Shown: positions 15,572 to 23,323 of the stretch, piece after piece
How positions within the stretch are numbered: the stretch's first letter is position 1
How the letters are laid out: the number at the start of each line of letters is the position of its first letter
Source of the DNA: CAWBCI01 sp963787195
GTDB taxonomy: Bacteria > Bacteroidota > Bacteroidia > Bacteroidales > JAGOPY01
DNA length: 30,166 nt
Reading direction: 5' to 3'
Assembly (NCBI GenBank): GCA_963787195.1
Contig: CAWBCI010000049.1
Coordinates: 1-30,166 of the forward strand
Notes under the pieces: model-generated
The model's input: only the letters and a program-made list of their open reading frames with translations
What the model was told of the DNA's origin: nothing
The model's database searches: none
Made by a program: the position numbers and the translations under genes

Positions 15572-16355
15572 TCTGTTCCTGCTTATTATCTATAATGCTC
15601 TTACTAATCATTCCGTAAATTTCCTGTAGTAATTGTCGGTCTTCCAGGAGCTTTAAATGTTTTTCTATGATCCTTAGGTCATTCCGGATTGCCGGCCCGG
15701 TCTGGATTTCAGAGGGATGGGCTGAAACGGCTTTAGCAGCGGTTTCGGTAATAAGCGCTGCAAGTATGTCAAAGGGAAGATTATTTTGCTCCAGTATGGA
15801 GGCGGCGATAGCATACATGTGGTTTGTAAAATTGGAAGCGAAAACGGCCGCCAGATGTGCAATTTGTCTTTGATGGGAATTTATCCGGAGAATTCTATCG
15901 GAGATTTGTGAAGCTATTCCATAAAGCATTTCCATGTTCTCGGCTGAATTTGCTTCCAGACATATTGGTACCGGTCTGAAATTGATCTCCTTTTCAAAAC
16001 TAAGGGTTTGAAGCGGATAAAATACTCCTGTATTCGTTGAAAAAGGGAGCAATAAATCCATGGACGCTGAACCGGAGGTATGTACCAGCAAATGATTTCC
16101 GAAATTTACTGATGATGCCGCCAGAGAAATATTGTCATCATTCACTGCCAAAATATATAAATCGGCTTCTTTCGACACTTTAGAAGGATCCGTAATGAAG
16201 GGAACCTTGAATTTTTCATGCAGAAGTTTAGCGGTTTTGGTATTCCTGGAATAAACCTGGACTATATTCAATCCGGCTTGTTGAAAGACCCTCAGCAGGT
16301 GATATGCAACATTCCCTGATCCGATGATTACTATATTATTAACGGTCTTGTTCAA
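15558..16355 (-). CDS. Rossmann-fold oxidoreductase-like protein with DUF2520 C-terminal domain
   Basis: 265 residues. An N-terminal NAD(P)-binding fold (IVIIGSGNVAYHLLRVFQQAGLNIVQVYSRN, GxGxxA-type) is followed by a helical C-terminal domain (NSHQRQIAHLAAVFASNFTNHMYAIA, TAAKAVSAHPSEIQTGPAIRNDLRIIEKHL) typical of the F420-dependent NADP-reductase-like/DUF2520 proteins. The substrate is unknown. It is the first gene of the seven-gene minus-strand cluster and has a promoter match at 16375-16406. Confidence 0.85.
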   Translation of the reverse strand: MNKTVNNIVIIGSGNVAYHLLRVFQQAGLNIVQVYSRNTKTAKLLHEKFKVPFITDPSKVSKEADLYILAVNDDNISLAASSVNFGNHLLVHTSGSASMDLLLPFSTNTGVFYPLQTLSFEKEINFRPVPICLEANSAENMEMLYGIASQISDRILRINSHQRQIAHLAAVFASNFTNHMYAIAASILEQNNLPFDILAALITETAAKAVSAHPSEIQTGPAIRNDLRIIEKHLKLLEDRQLLQEIYGMISKSIIDNKQEQNEEL

Positions 16356-16374
16356 TTTAATTGGGTTAGCTATG

Positions 16375-16406
16375 CAAATTTAGACTTTATTCTGAAAAGC
16401 TGTCAA
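16375..16406 (-). promoter_or_regulatory. Promoter of the DUF2520 - KdsC-like - UbiA - maf - surE - lpxB cluster
   Basis: Minus strand: TTGA at 16403-16406, 20-bp spacer, exact -7 box TAAATTTG at 16375-16382, 19 bp upstream of the first ATG. Confidence 0.55.
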
Positions 16407-16515
16407 GAATTATACTGCTCTGGATGACGCTTAATTATATAGGAGATGATTCTTGAACAAATGTATTTTTACGTTGTTACTTACAAGGAATAACCAAAAG
16501 AGTCCGGGAAAAAAC

Positions 16516-17397
16516 ATGGCAAATTATTCTATAAAAGATCTTGAAAGAATAACCGGTATAAAAGCTCATACTATCCGTATCTGGGAAAAGAGATATGGAA
16601 TAGTTGAGCCGAAGCGGACGAATTCTAATATCCGGTATTATTGTGATATGGACCTGAAGAAGCTCATGAATGTTTCTATATTGCTCAGGAACGGATATAA
16701 GATTTCCAGACTTGCCAGTCTGGAGCCTGAAGAACTTTCCAGGAAACTTATGGAAGTTTCGGTTGTGAACGGACAGGATACCCAGGTTGAAAACTTAGTG
16801 GTTGCTATGATTGAATTGGATGAAATCAAATTTGAGAAGACCCTGAATACTTCTATTATTAAGGAAGGCTTTGAAAATACAATTTTCAATCTGATCTATC
16901 CATTTTTTGAAAAAGTGGGCATTTTATGGCAGGCCGGCAGTATTAATCCTGCACATGAGCATTTTATCACGAATCTCATTAAACAAAAAATTTATGTTGC
17001 TATCGACAGCCTGCCATCCGCTCAAAGGGAAAATACCAAAACTGTCGTAATCTTCCTGCCGGAATGGGAGTTGCATGAACTGGGCATGCTCGTGTATGTT
17101 TATCTGCTTAAAAGTAAAGGCATCAAGGTTATCTATCTGGGCCAAAACCTTCCGGAGGAAGATCTGCAAATTGTATGTGATGCTGTGAATCCACAGTATC
17201 TGTTGACCTCATTTTCATACCCTATAGAACATGAAAAAATGGAGGCCTTTGTATTGAAGCTGTCAAAACAATTTCCTGAAATGAAGATATGGATTTCGGG
17301 TTATCAGAGCGCCTACCTTGCTGATGTTTTGCCCCCCAATGTCTTTTTGATCACTTCTGCCCCAGATTTCCTGAGAAAAATCACAGAAAAGGAATAG
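16516..17397 (+). CDS. MerR-family regulator with cobalamin-binding domain (CarH/LitR-like)
   Basis: 293 residues from the ATG at 16516, chosen because the MerR winged helix begins immediately (YSIKDLERITGIKAHTIRIWEKRYG, about 3-72); a TTG 63 bp upstream would only add an unlike tail. A helical bundle (about 85-170) carries W-x9-E-H (W138, E148, H149), the CarH signature contacting adenosylcobalamin. The Rossmann B12 domain (about 174-290) has ELHELG with H187, equivalent to the lower axial ligand. CarH/LitR proteins are light-sensitive repressors, often of carotenoid genes. Here the next gene is an ECF sigma factor, 205 bp downstream, and no carotenoid gene is visible. Confidence 0.87.
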   Translation: MANYSIKDLERITGIKAHTIRIWEKRYGIVEPKRTNSNIRYYCDMDLKKLMNVSILLRNGYKISRLASLEPEELSRKLMEVSVVNGQDTQVENLVVAMIELDEIKFEKTLNTSIIKEGFENTIFNLIYPFFEKVGILWQAGSINPAHEHFITNLIKQKIYVAIDSLPSAQRENTKTVVIFLPEWELHELGMLVYVYLLKSKGIKVIYLGQNLPEEDLQIVCDAVNPQYLLTSFSYPIEHEKMEAFVLKLSKQFPEMKIWISGYQSAYLADVLPPNVFLITSAPDFLRKITEKE

Positions 17398-17422
17398 ATT
17401 GTTAAGCCTTTCTCTAATTTTG

Positions 17423-17538
17423 TTTAACATTTATTAATAATTTTAACATTTCATTAACAAATGTAAAAATATTATATATAATTAATAATCAAGTATATAA
17501 AACTTACTATTTAGACATGTTAAAAATAAAATGTTAAA
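17423..17538. repeat. Short repeats TTTAACATTT / AAATGTTAAA upstream of the ECF gene (possible operators)
   Basis: TTTAACATTT occurs at 17423-17432 and 17442-17451 (19-bp period) and its exact reverse complement AAATGTTAAA at 17529-17538, with a partial copy ATGTTAAA at 17517-17524. The last copies abut the putative -33 element. The 205-bp gap is otherwise very AT-rich, so some chance similarity is possible. Confidence 0.45.
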
Positions 17539-17542
17539 TAAC

Positions 17543-17574
17543 TTGACATGATAGGTTGTTATTGTTTAATTTCG
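17543..17574 (+). promoter_or_regulatory. Candidate promoter of the first ECF sigma gene (TTGACA-N18-TAATTTCG)
   Basis: TTGACA at 17543-17548 and TAATTTCG at 17567-17574, 28 bp upstream of the ATG. The -7 box differs by one base from TAnnTTTG. AAATGTTAAA repeats lie directly upstream. Confidence 0.4.
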
Positions 17575-17602
17575 AAGCTCAATTATTAAACAAAATATCA
17601 TC

Positions 17603-18109
17603 ATGACAGCTATAGAATTTAATTATAAACTAGTGGGTATGCAGAGCTACCTTGAATACTTCGCCAAGAAATTGACTTCTAATGAGGATGATGCCAAGGA
17701 CCTTGTTCAGGAAACTTTATTAAAAGCTTTGACGTTCAGGGAAAAATATGTTCATCATACAAACTTCAAGGCCTGGTTATTTACCATTATGAAAAATATC
17801 TTCATTAATAATTATCGCCGGAATAAAAAAGCACAAACAATCATCGATACTACTGACAATCTCTATTATATTCACAGAAGGATAGACAAATATCCTGAGA
17901 CACCGGATATGGAATTATCGGAAAAAGAGATACGGAAAACTATTGATGGACTGGCAGATGACCACCGTGTTCCTTTTGAAATGCATACTCAGGGATTTAA
18001 ATACAAAGAAATTGCTGATGAGTTAGATATCTCAATCGGAACAGTTAAAAGCCGTATTTTCTTCGGAAGAAAGAAAATTATGGAGAGGCTGCAGGGCTAT
18101 CAAAACTAA
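17603..18109 (+). CDS. ECF-type RNA polymerase sigma factor
   Basis: 168 residues. The region 2 block (FAKKLTSNEDDAKDLVQETLLKALTFREKY, FKAWLFTIMKNIFINNYRRNKK) and region 4 (MHTQGFKYKEIADELDISIGTVKSRIFFGRKKIMERL) are clear. It would direct RNA polymerase to its own promoter set. No anti-sigma gene is adjacent; instead a CarH-like regulator lies upstream on the same strand, suggesting transcriptional control of sigma level (inference). A strong terminator follows at 18150. Confidence 0.94.
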   Translation: MTAIEFNYKLVGMQSYLEYFAKKLTSNEDDAKDLVQETLLKALTFREKYVHHTNFKAWLFTIMKNIFINNYRRNKKAQTIIDTTDNLYYIHRRIDKYPETPDMELSEKEIRKTIDGLADDHRVPFEMHTQGFKYKEIADELDISIGTVKSRIFFGRKKIMERLQGYQN

Positions 18110-18149
18110 TTAGCTCAGCAGTTTGCGAAAGTAATTTGTTTTTAGCAGG

Positions 18150-18181
18150 GAACAGCAACTTAATGGGTTGCTGTTTTTTTA
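18150..18181 (+). terminator. Rho-independent terminator after the ECF sigma gene
   Basis: AACAGCAAC / GGTTGCTGTT stem with a short loop, then a T run of about 7, 41 bp after the sigma stop. The gene on the other strand ends 19 bp further on. Confidence 0.88.
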
Positions 18182-18199
18182 TGCTGAATATTGAATGGC

Positions 18200-18721
18200 T
18201 TAGAAAATCTGCCGGACCTCGCTTTTAATCATGTCAATAGCCTGCTGTATAGGATCTGCATCTTTTTTCATCCAGGCCTGAAGGATAAATTCAGCCAAAT
18301 CTTGTGAGCTACCTTTTTCTTTCAGACTGGCCGCGACAGTATTAATATGACGTATGACTTCTTCCTTGGCATTTTTGACCATAGCCCAGGTCTGGGGTGA
18401 AACATAGATTTGCTGGGCGATATTATGCTCATATTCTTCCCTGACATTCCGGATAATGGCAGTTTGTAAATCAAATGCCTCCATTCCGGCTATGTGACTG
18501 CGCACGACCAGCTGCCCCGGACTGATCCTTTCCATGAGCAGGACCAGTCTTTCAAAAGCCTGTAAACGCAAAGGAATAGTCAAGTGTTTATCATCCTTTT
18601 TTAGTTCCAGCATCCTCCTTTTTTCTTCATTATTTAAATATGCTTTAATCAGGAAGTAAGTGGTGGCTAAAACTACCAGCGATGGGATGGTATAGGCCAG
18701 GATAGTCAGAAATGTTTGCAT
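18200..18721 (-). CDS. Membrane-anchored protein of unknown function (conserved Bacteroidota type)
   Basis: 173 residues from the ATG at 18721. A frame opening with TTG at 18742 exists, but that TTG lies inside the -7 box TATCTTTG, so it would not be transcribed. One N-terminal TM helix (about 4-26, FLTILAYTIPSLVVLATTYFLI) is followed by a basic, charged, helical cytoplasmic domain (EEKRRMLELKKDDK, RLQAFERLVLLMERISP, NAKEEVIRHINTVAASLKEK). I recognise the pattern as a conserved uncharacterised Bacteroidota protein, but can name no function. Transcribed alone. Confidence 0.75.
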   Translation of the reverse strand: MQTFLTILAYTIPSLVVLATTYFLIKAYLNNEEKRRMLELKKDDKHLTIPLRLQAFERLVLLMERISPGQLVVRSHIAGMEAFDLQTAIIRNVREEYEHNIAQQIYVSPQTWAMVKNAKEEVIRHINTVAASLKEKGSSQDLAEFILQAWMKKDADPIQQAIDMIKSEVRQIF

Positions 18722-18739
18722 TATTTGTTGGATAAAGTA

Positions 18740-18771
18740 CAAAGATAATCATCTGCTATGATTCTATTCAA
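18740..18771 (-). promoter_or_regulatory. Promoter of the membrane-anchored unknown (TTG-N21-TATCTTTG)
   Basis: Minus strand: TTG at 18769-18771, 21-bp spacer, exact -7 box TATCTTTG at 18740-18747, 18 bp upstream of the ATG at 18721. It decides the start of that gene. Confidence 0.6.
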
Positions 18772-18856
18772 TTTTTCTGCTGCATCATCAGAAATGCTTG
18801 TCATTAAAGGACTGTAGAAAATATATCAGACCGGTTCCGGCATATTTGAATTTTGC

Positions 18857-18864
18857 TACCTTTG
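18857..18864 (+). promoter_or_regulatory. Promoter -7 box (TACCTTTG) for the aminotransferase gene
   Basis: Exact TAnnTTTG match 32 bp upstream of the ATG at 18897. No proper TTTG at -33. Confidence 0.5.
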
Positions 18865-18896
18865 TGAATTCCTTAACAAAAAAATGCTTTGCATAA

Positions 18897-20099
18897 ATGG
18901 AACTTCTAGCACAAAGGATACTGAACCTTTCGGAATCTGAAACCCTGGCGATGACAAGGCGGAGCCGGGAACTTATATCAAAAGGAATCGATGTAATAAA
19001 TCTCAGTATTGGAGAACCCGATTTTAATACGCCTGAACATATTAAAGAAGCGGCAATTCGTGCCATCCACGAAAATAAGACTCATTATCCCCCGGTTGCA
19101 GGCTATCCTGAACTGAAGAAAGCAATATGCGAGAAACTAAAAAGGGATAATGATCTGGAGTATTTGCCGGAACAAATCGTGGTATCGACCGGCGCAAAAC
19201 ATTCCCTTGCCAACGCAATTATCAGTCTTGTTGATCCTGGTGAAGAGGTGATCATTCCTGCTCCTTACTGGGTATCCTATAAAGAAATGGTGAAACTTGC
19301 CCGCGGCATTTCGGTGATTATACCGGCTACTGTGGATAACGATTTCAAGATTACGCCAAAGCAATTGGAAGATGCCATCACCCCGAAAACCAAAGTTCTG
19401 ATGTACAGCAGCCCTTGTAACCCGACGGGCAGCGTTTATTCCAGGGAGGAACTGAGAGGGCTGGCCGAAGTTATTGCCCGGTACCCGAATATTTTAATCA
19501 TCTCCGATGAGATATACGAGCTCATCAATTTCGATTGTCATCATGAAAGTATTGCCCAGTTTGATTTTATCAAAGATCAGGTAATACTGGTGAACGGAGT
19601 TTCCAAAGGTTTTGCTATGACGGGATGGAGAGTAGGCTATATGGCTGCTCCTTTATGGATTGCAAAAGCCTGCGATAAATTGCAGGGGCAAATGACTTCA
19701 GCTACCTCATCCATCGCCCAGTATGCTACCATGGAAGCCATGAAGACCGATCCAAAAACCTCACTGGATATCAGGGATATGATCTTTACATTCAGGCAAC
19801 GGCGCAATCGACTGAAGGAACTTTTAAAAAGCATACCCGGATTAAAAACAAACATGCCACAGGGTGCATTTTATTTCTTTCCGAATATATCCTGGTATTA
19901 TGGAAAATCATACCAGGGCAAGCTTATTAAAAATGCCACTGATCTTTCGATGTACCTTTTGGATGTCGCTCATGTGGCGGTAGTTCCGGGAGATGCCTTC
20001 GGGAACCCGAACTGCATCCGGATTTCTTACGCTACCTCAATGGAATTGCTGGAAGAAGCTGTCCTTCGACTTCGTATGGCGCTTTCTGAACTGGAATAA
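18897..20099 (+). CDS. Class I/II PLP-dependent aminotransferase (aspartate aminotransferase-like)
   Basis: 400 residues, normal length. Fold type I features: LSIGEPDFNTPEHIK, THYPPVAGYPELKKAI, TGAKHSLANAI, SSPCNPTG (N175), ISDEIYE (D204, Y207) and the Schiff-base lysine in VSKGFAMTGWRVGY (K237), with the C-terminal carboxylate-binding arginine region CIRISYATS. It most resembles the Asp/Tyr-type (AspC subfamily Ib) enzymes that move amino groups between aspartate and 2-oxoglutarate, but specificity cannot be fixed by eye. Stand-alone unit with a -7 box at 18857. Confidence 0.92.
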   Translation: MELLAQRILNLSESETLAMTRRSRELISKGIDVINLSIGEPDFNTPEHIKEAAIRAIHENKTHYPPVAGYPELKKAICEKLKRDNDLEYLPEQIVVSTGAKHSLANAIISLVDPGEEVIIPAPYWVSYKEMVKLARGISVIIPATVDNDFKITPKQLEDAITPKTKVLMYSSPCNPTGSVYSREELRGLAEVIARYPNILIISDEIYELINFDCHHESIAQFDFIKDQVILVNGVSKGFAMTGWRVGYMAAPLWIAKACDKLQGQMTSATSSIAQYATMEAMKTDPKTSLDIRDMIFTFRQRRNRLKELLKSIPGLKTNMPQGAFYFFPNISWYYGKSYQGKLIKNATDLSMYLLDVAHVAVVPGDAFGNPNCIRISYATSMELLEEAVLRLRMALSELE

Positions 20100-20176
20100 G
20101 CCAGGCGATCAGATACCTGAAAGGTCCCTGATCCCGGACGGGCTTTTAAATTCTTACTTATCTTCCAATTTATCCT

Positions 20177-20184
20177 TATTTTTG
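20177..20184 (+). promoter_or_regulatory. Promoter -7 box (TATTTTTG) for the RfaE1-like gene
   Basis: Exact TAnnTTTG match. The expected transcription start (about 20191) makes the upstream TTG at 20192 an unlikely start codon and supports the ATG at 20207. Confidence 0.5.
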
Positions 20185-20206
20185 TGGGCAATTGAATTTA
20201 TATATT

Positions 20207-21217
20207 ATGATTTCAAGGGACTATAATAAAATCTTTGATTCCTTCCTTGATATGAAGATCATGGTTATCGGGGACGTGATGATAGATTCCTATCTGTTTG
20301 GCAAAGTGGAAAGAATTTCACCCGAAGCCCCTGTACCCATTGTGCAGGTTGAAAAACGGATGAACCGCATGGGAGGCGCCGCCAATGTTGCTCTGAATAT
20401 AAAATCTATGGGGGCCATTCCTATTCTTTGTACCGTTATTGGTCAGGATATGAAAGGTAAGGACTTCCTGGAACTCATTAAAAAAGAACAGCTGCCGGTG
20501 GAAACTATTTGTGAAAGCCCTTCCAGAATTACAACAACAAAATTCAGGGTAATAGGTAACAAGAGCCAGATGCTAAGGGTGGATGAAGAAGTTAGCCATG
20601 ATCTCTGCGCTGAAGATCAAGCGCTCTTACTCCGGAAAATTGATCAGGCTTTCGAAACCCACCGGATACAGGCTATCATTTTCCAGGATTATAATAAAGG
20701 TGTCCTGACTCCCGGAGTGATCCGTCATATCATAGAAAAATCAATAGATCTGAAAATTCCTGTCATAGTCGACCCAAAAAAGAAAAATTTTAGTGAGTAT
20801 CAGCATATTACCTTATTCAAACCAAACCTGAAAGAGATCAGGGAAGGGCTGAATATGGAAATGGATGCCGGAAATCAGGCTGATCTGGAAAGTGCAGCAG
20901 ATATGCTTCACGACAGGCAGGATATCAGCATGGTCTTAATTACGCTTTCAGAGGCAGGTGTATTTGTAAGCACCAAAAATTCTGAAGGTGGCAGGGACAG
21001 GCATCTGATCCCAGCCCATCTGAGGCGCATTGCTGATGTTTCCGGGGCAGGAGATACGCTGGTAAGTGTTGCAGCACTTTGCCTGGCTTCCGGACTGAGT
21101 CATTATGAAGTCGCTGCAATTTCTAACCTGGCAGGTGGTATAGTTTGCGAAGAGCTAGGCGTTATTCCGATTGATAAAAGCAGATTGTTAAAAGAAACGC
21201 TTGAAATTTCCATTTAA
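20207..21217 (+). CDS. PfkB-family kinase, RfaE1/HldE-N-like (D-glycero-D-manno-heptose-7-phosphate kinase type)
   Basis: 336 residues from the ATG at 20207 (a TTG at 20192 adds five residues). Ribokinase fold: MVIGDVMIDSYLFGKVERISPEAPVPIV, RMGGAANVALNIKSMGA, VIVDPKKKNFSEY, FKPNLKEI and the catalytic DVSGAGDTLVSVAAL. The N-terminal block is the signature of RfaE domain I, which phosphorylates heptose-7-phosphate for LPS inner-core ADP-heptose. The cytidylyl/adenylyltransferase half of bifunctional HldE is absent, so a separate RfaE2 is expected elsewhere. No intrinsic terminator was seen after it. Confidence 0.88.
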   Translation: MISRDYNKIFDSFLDMKIMVIGDVMIDSYLFGKVERISPEAPVPIVQVEKRMNRMGGAANVALNIKSMGAIPILCTVIGQDMKGKDFLELIKKEQLPVETICESPSRITTTKFRVIGNKSQMLRVDEEVSHDLCAEDQALLLRKIDQAFETHRIQAIIFQDYNKGVLTPGVIRHIIEKSIDLKIPVIVDPKKKNFSEYQHITLFKPNLKEIREGLNMEMDAGNQADLESAADMLHDRQDISMVLITLSEAGVFVSTKNSEGGRDRHLIPAHLRRIADVSGAGDTLVSVAALCLASGLSHYEVAAISNLAGGIVCEELGVIPIDKSRLLKETLEISI

Positions 21218-21307
21218 CTTGTTTAAAAATAATGCCAGTCATACATTTTCTTTTATCTGAATTCCGGTCATAACATGGATATCCCTTCTGATCAGCTTTT
21301 TCAGCCC

Positions 21308-21339
21308 TTGTATATTATTAAAACTTTTCACTAAGTTTG
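21308..21339 (+). promoter_or_regulatory. Promoter of the PorT-like gene (TTG-N21-TAAGTTTG)
   Basis: TTG at 21308-21310, 21-bp spacer, exact -7 box TAAGTTTG at 21332-21339, about 60 bp upstream of the gene start. Confidence 0.55.
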
Positions 21340-21399
21340 CAGCCGCGAAAAATAAATGTTACATAGCCCCGTTAATCTTACTGTTTAAAAAGAATAGCC

Positions 21400-22164
21400 T
21401 TGAGACGGATTCGAAGTAGTTTAGTACTTTTCATTATATTGTTTTCATTTATCACTGTGCAGGCACAAACCGAAAAGGTTATGAACCTCGTACGCTATGA
21501 TGAGGCCCCCTATCATTTTGGGTTCACACTGGGAATAAACCAGATGAATTTCACAGTGAAACCTGCGTCTGACATTATTACCCGGGTATACACTGCCCGT
21601 CAGACACCTGATCTGAATGTTGATTCTTCCAGCTTGTTGAGCGTAAACTCATCCCCGGTTTTTGGATTTAATATTGGAATTGTCGGAGATGTCAGGCTGG
21701 GTCGCTATTTCAATTTCAGGTTTGTTCCGGCACTTTCATTCGGTGAGCGTTATCTTAATTATTCCATCCTTGGTTATCTGAATGATCAAACCAGCAGATT
21801 GGATATCCGTAAAAATGTTGCATCCACATTTATCGATTTCCCTTTTATGTTTAAATATAAATCGAAGCGATTGAATAATATGCTGGCTTATTTGACAGCG
21901 GGTGCACAATACAGTCTGGATCTCGGCGCAGGGGCCAAGAAGAAGGACAATGCCCAGGATTATCATATAAAACTCGAAAAACACGATCTCTATGTCCTGG
22001 TAGGAGTTGGCTTTGATTTTTATAACCCCTGGTTTAAACTGGGTGTCGAATTGAAGATGGCTTATGGTTTATTTGATATGCTGAGCAGGGAGAATACCAT
22101 TTATACAGATGGAATTGACCGCTTAAATTCAAAAGTATTCCAGCTTTGTCTTACCTTTGAATAA
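21400..22164 (+). CDS. PorT-family outer membrane beta-barrel protein (candidate type IX secretion component)
   Basis: 254 residues with a TTG start; the next in-frame ATG (21481) would remove the signal peptide MRRIRSSLVLFIILFSFITVQAQ, so TTG is preferred. The mature part alternates beta strands (FGFTLGINQMNFTV, GFNIGIVGDVRLGRYFNFRFVPALSFGERYLNY, STFIDFPFMFKYKSKRLNN, LVGVGFDFYNPWFKLGVELKMAYGLFDML) as in the OMP_b-brl_2/PorT family. In Porphyromonas PorT is required for type IX secretion; other family members have unknown roles, so T9SS membership is inferred. The next gene starts 23 bp downstream. Confidence 0.82.
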   Translation: MRRIRSSLVLFIILFSFITVQAQTEKVMNLVRYDEAPYHFGFTLGINQMNFTVKPASDIITRVYTARQTPDLNVDSSSLLSVNSSPVFGFNIGIVGDVRLGRYFNFRFVPALSFGERYLNYSILGYLNDQTSRLDIRKNVASTFIDFPFMFKYKSKRLNNMLAYLTAGAQYSLDLGAGAKKKDNAQDYHIKLEKHDLYVLVGVGFDFYNPWFKLGVELKMAYGLFDMLSRENTIYTDGIDRLNSKVFQLCLTFE

Positions 22165-22187
22165 ATTCATAATAAAATAGCCCGCCC

Positions 22188-22874
22188 ATGGACCAGAATG
22201 AGAATCCGGGATTATTCGATATCCTGATCGCCAAAGGCAATCTAAAACAGTTAGTTTATAACAATACCCTGGAGGCCTTCCAGTTAATTAAATCAGCTGC
22301 CCGTGAAATGGAGGTCGAGTATCGGGAAAAATACAACAAGCGGAATGATATGATCCCCTTCATTCTTAAGGACCAGGGGGAGTTCGAAACCCACCTGCAA
22401 TTTGCCGGAGATATACTGGTATTCATGATGCATACGAATGTTTTTGAGTTCTCGCGCTATCATGATGTAATGCTAACAACTTATATCAAAGAGGATAAAG
22501 ACCGCTCTTATTGCGGGATTATCAATATTTATAATTTCCTGGCTGATTCTTTTAAATATGACAGGAGCAATGATTTGGGTTACCTGATCGGTAGGATTTT
22601 TGTGAATAAGGATATGTGTTATTTTATAGAAGGAAAGCGGGAAATCGGGCTTTTATACAACAATTTCGGGAAGGAAAAGCTGGATAAAAAAGCTACCCGT
22701 CAGATTATGGAGTCAGCCATTCTCTATACTGTTAATTTCGACCTGCTGACACCTCCTTATGACTCTCAAAAAGAAGTTACGGTCATGGAAATGAAATCAT
22801 TCATGGACAGTTTGGCTTTAAAGACCGGAAAAAGACTCGGATTTAAATTTCAGGCCGATCATTTAGAAGGCTGA
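22188..22874 (+). CDS. Conserved-looking protein of unknown function downstream of PorT-like gene
   Basis: 228 residues, soluble, no signal peptide or TM segment. Charged N-terminal helix region (LEAFQLIKSAAREMEVEYREKYNKR), then an aromatic-rich segment (FETHLQFAGDILVFMMHTNVFEFSRYHDVML, CGIINIYNFLADSFKYDRSNDLGYLIGRIFVN, CYFIEGKREIGLLYNNF) and a C-terminal helix (VMEMKSFMDSLALKTGKRLGFKFQADHLEG). I do not recognise the family. The 23-bp gap suggests co-transcription with the PorT-like gene. Confidence 0.75.
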   Translation: MDQNENPGLFDILIAKGNLKQLVYNNTLEAFQLIKSAAREMEVEYREKYNKRNDMIPFILKDQGEFETHLQFAGDILVFMMHTNVFEFSRYHDVMLTTYIKEDKDRSYCGIINIYNFLADSFKYDRSNDLGYLIGRIFVNKDMCYFIEGKREIGLLYNNFGKEKLDKKATRQIMESAILYTVNFDLLTPPYDSQKEVTVMEMKSFMDSLALKTGKRLGFKFQADHLEG

Positions 22875-23056
22875 AAATACCTGGAGATTTGAATTTAATT
22901 TAACTTTTTTTGTATCATAATTCCAGGGTAGATTATTTAAGTAGTTATTTGCCAGATTATTATAATGGTGTTTTTAAGGATTTATGTCTTCTTGACAAGA
23001 CATTGAAAAGCTTGATAATCGTTCATTCCGGATAAAAAAATATTTTTTAAATGAAA

Positions 23057-23087
23057 TTTGTAGAAAAAGGAAATTATTCTATCTTTG
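23057..23087 (+). promoter_or_regulatory. Consensus Bacteroidota promoter of tRNA-Glu (TTTG-N19-TATCTTTG)
   Basis: TTTG at 23057-23060, 19-bp spacer, TATCTTTG at 23080-23087, with the mature tRNA starting at 23100. Perfect consensus match. Confidence 0.85.
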
Positions 23088-23099
23088 CACCTCCAAATT

Positions 23100-23176
23100 G
23101 GTCCGTTCGTCTAGTCTGGTCAGGACGCCAGGTTTTCATCCTGGTAACAGGGGTTCAAATCCCCTACGGACTACCA
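23100..23176 (+). tRNA. tRNA-Glu (anticodon TTC)
   Basis: 77-nt cloverleaf with encoded CCA. The acceptor stem is GGTCCGT / ACGGACT (G1-T72 wobble), the D-arm GTCTAGTCTGGTCAGGAC, the anticodon arm CCAGG-TTTTCAT-CCTGG with anticodon TTC, the T-arm AGGGG-TTCAAAT-CCCCT, then discriminator A and CCA. It has its own consensus promoter and terminator, so it is a single-tRNA unit. A protein frame across it is spurious. Confidence 0.98.
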
Positions 23177-23177
23177 T

Positions 23178-23206
23178 AAGCCACTCATTTGAGTGGCTTT
23201 TTTTTT
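23178..23206 (+). terminator. Rho-independent terminator of tRNA-Glu
   Basis: Perfect 10-bp stem AAGCCACTCA / TGAGTGGCTT with a TT apex (longer loop in practice) followed by T9, immediately after the tRNA 3' end. Confidence 0.95.
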
Positions 23207-23323
23207 GTCAGATTGCCAGACTATTAATTCCGTTTTTGTGCCTTCTTCCCGGATCTTTTATGAAAGTGTTTTGCATTTTTGATTTAGCATTTATTTACTT
23301 AACTTGCTTTAAAATTAATTTTT

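Noticed and set aside
22981..23005. Small hairpin GTCTT..AAGAC upstream of tRNA-Glu
   Set aside because: Only 5 bp with no T run; not a convincing terminator or regulatory site.
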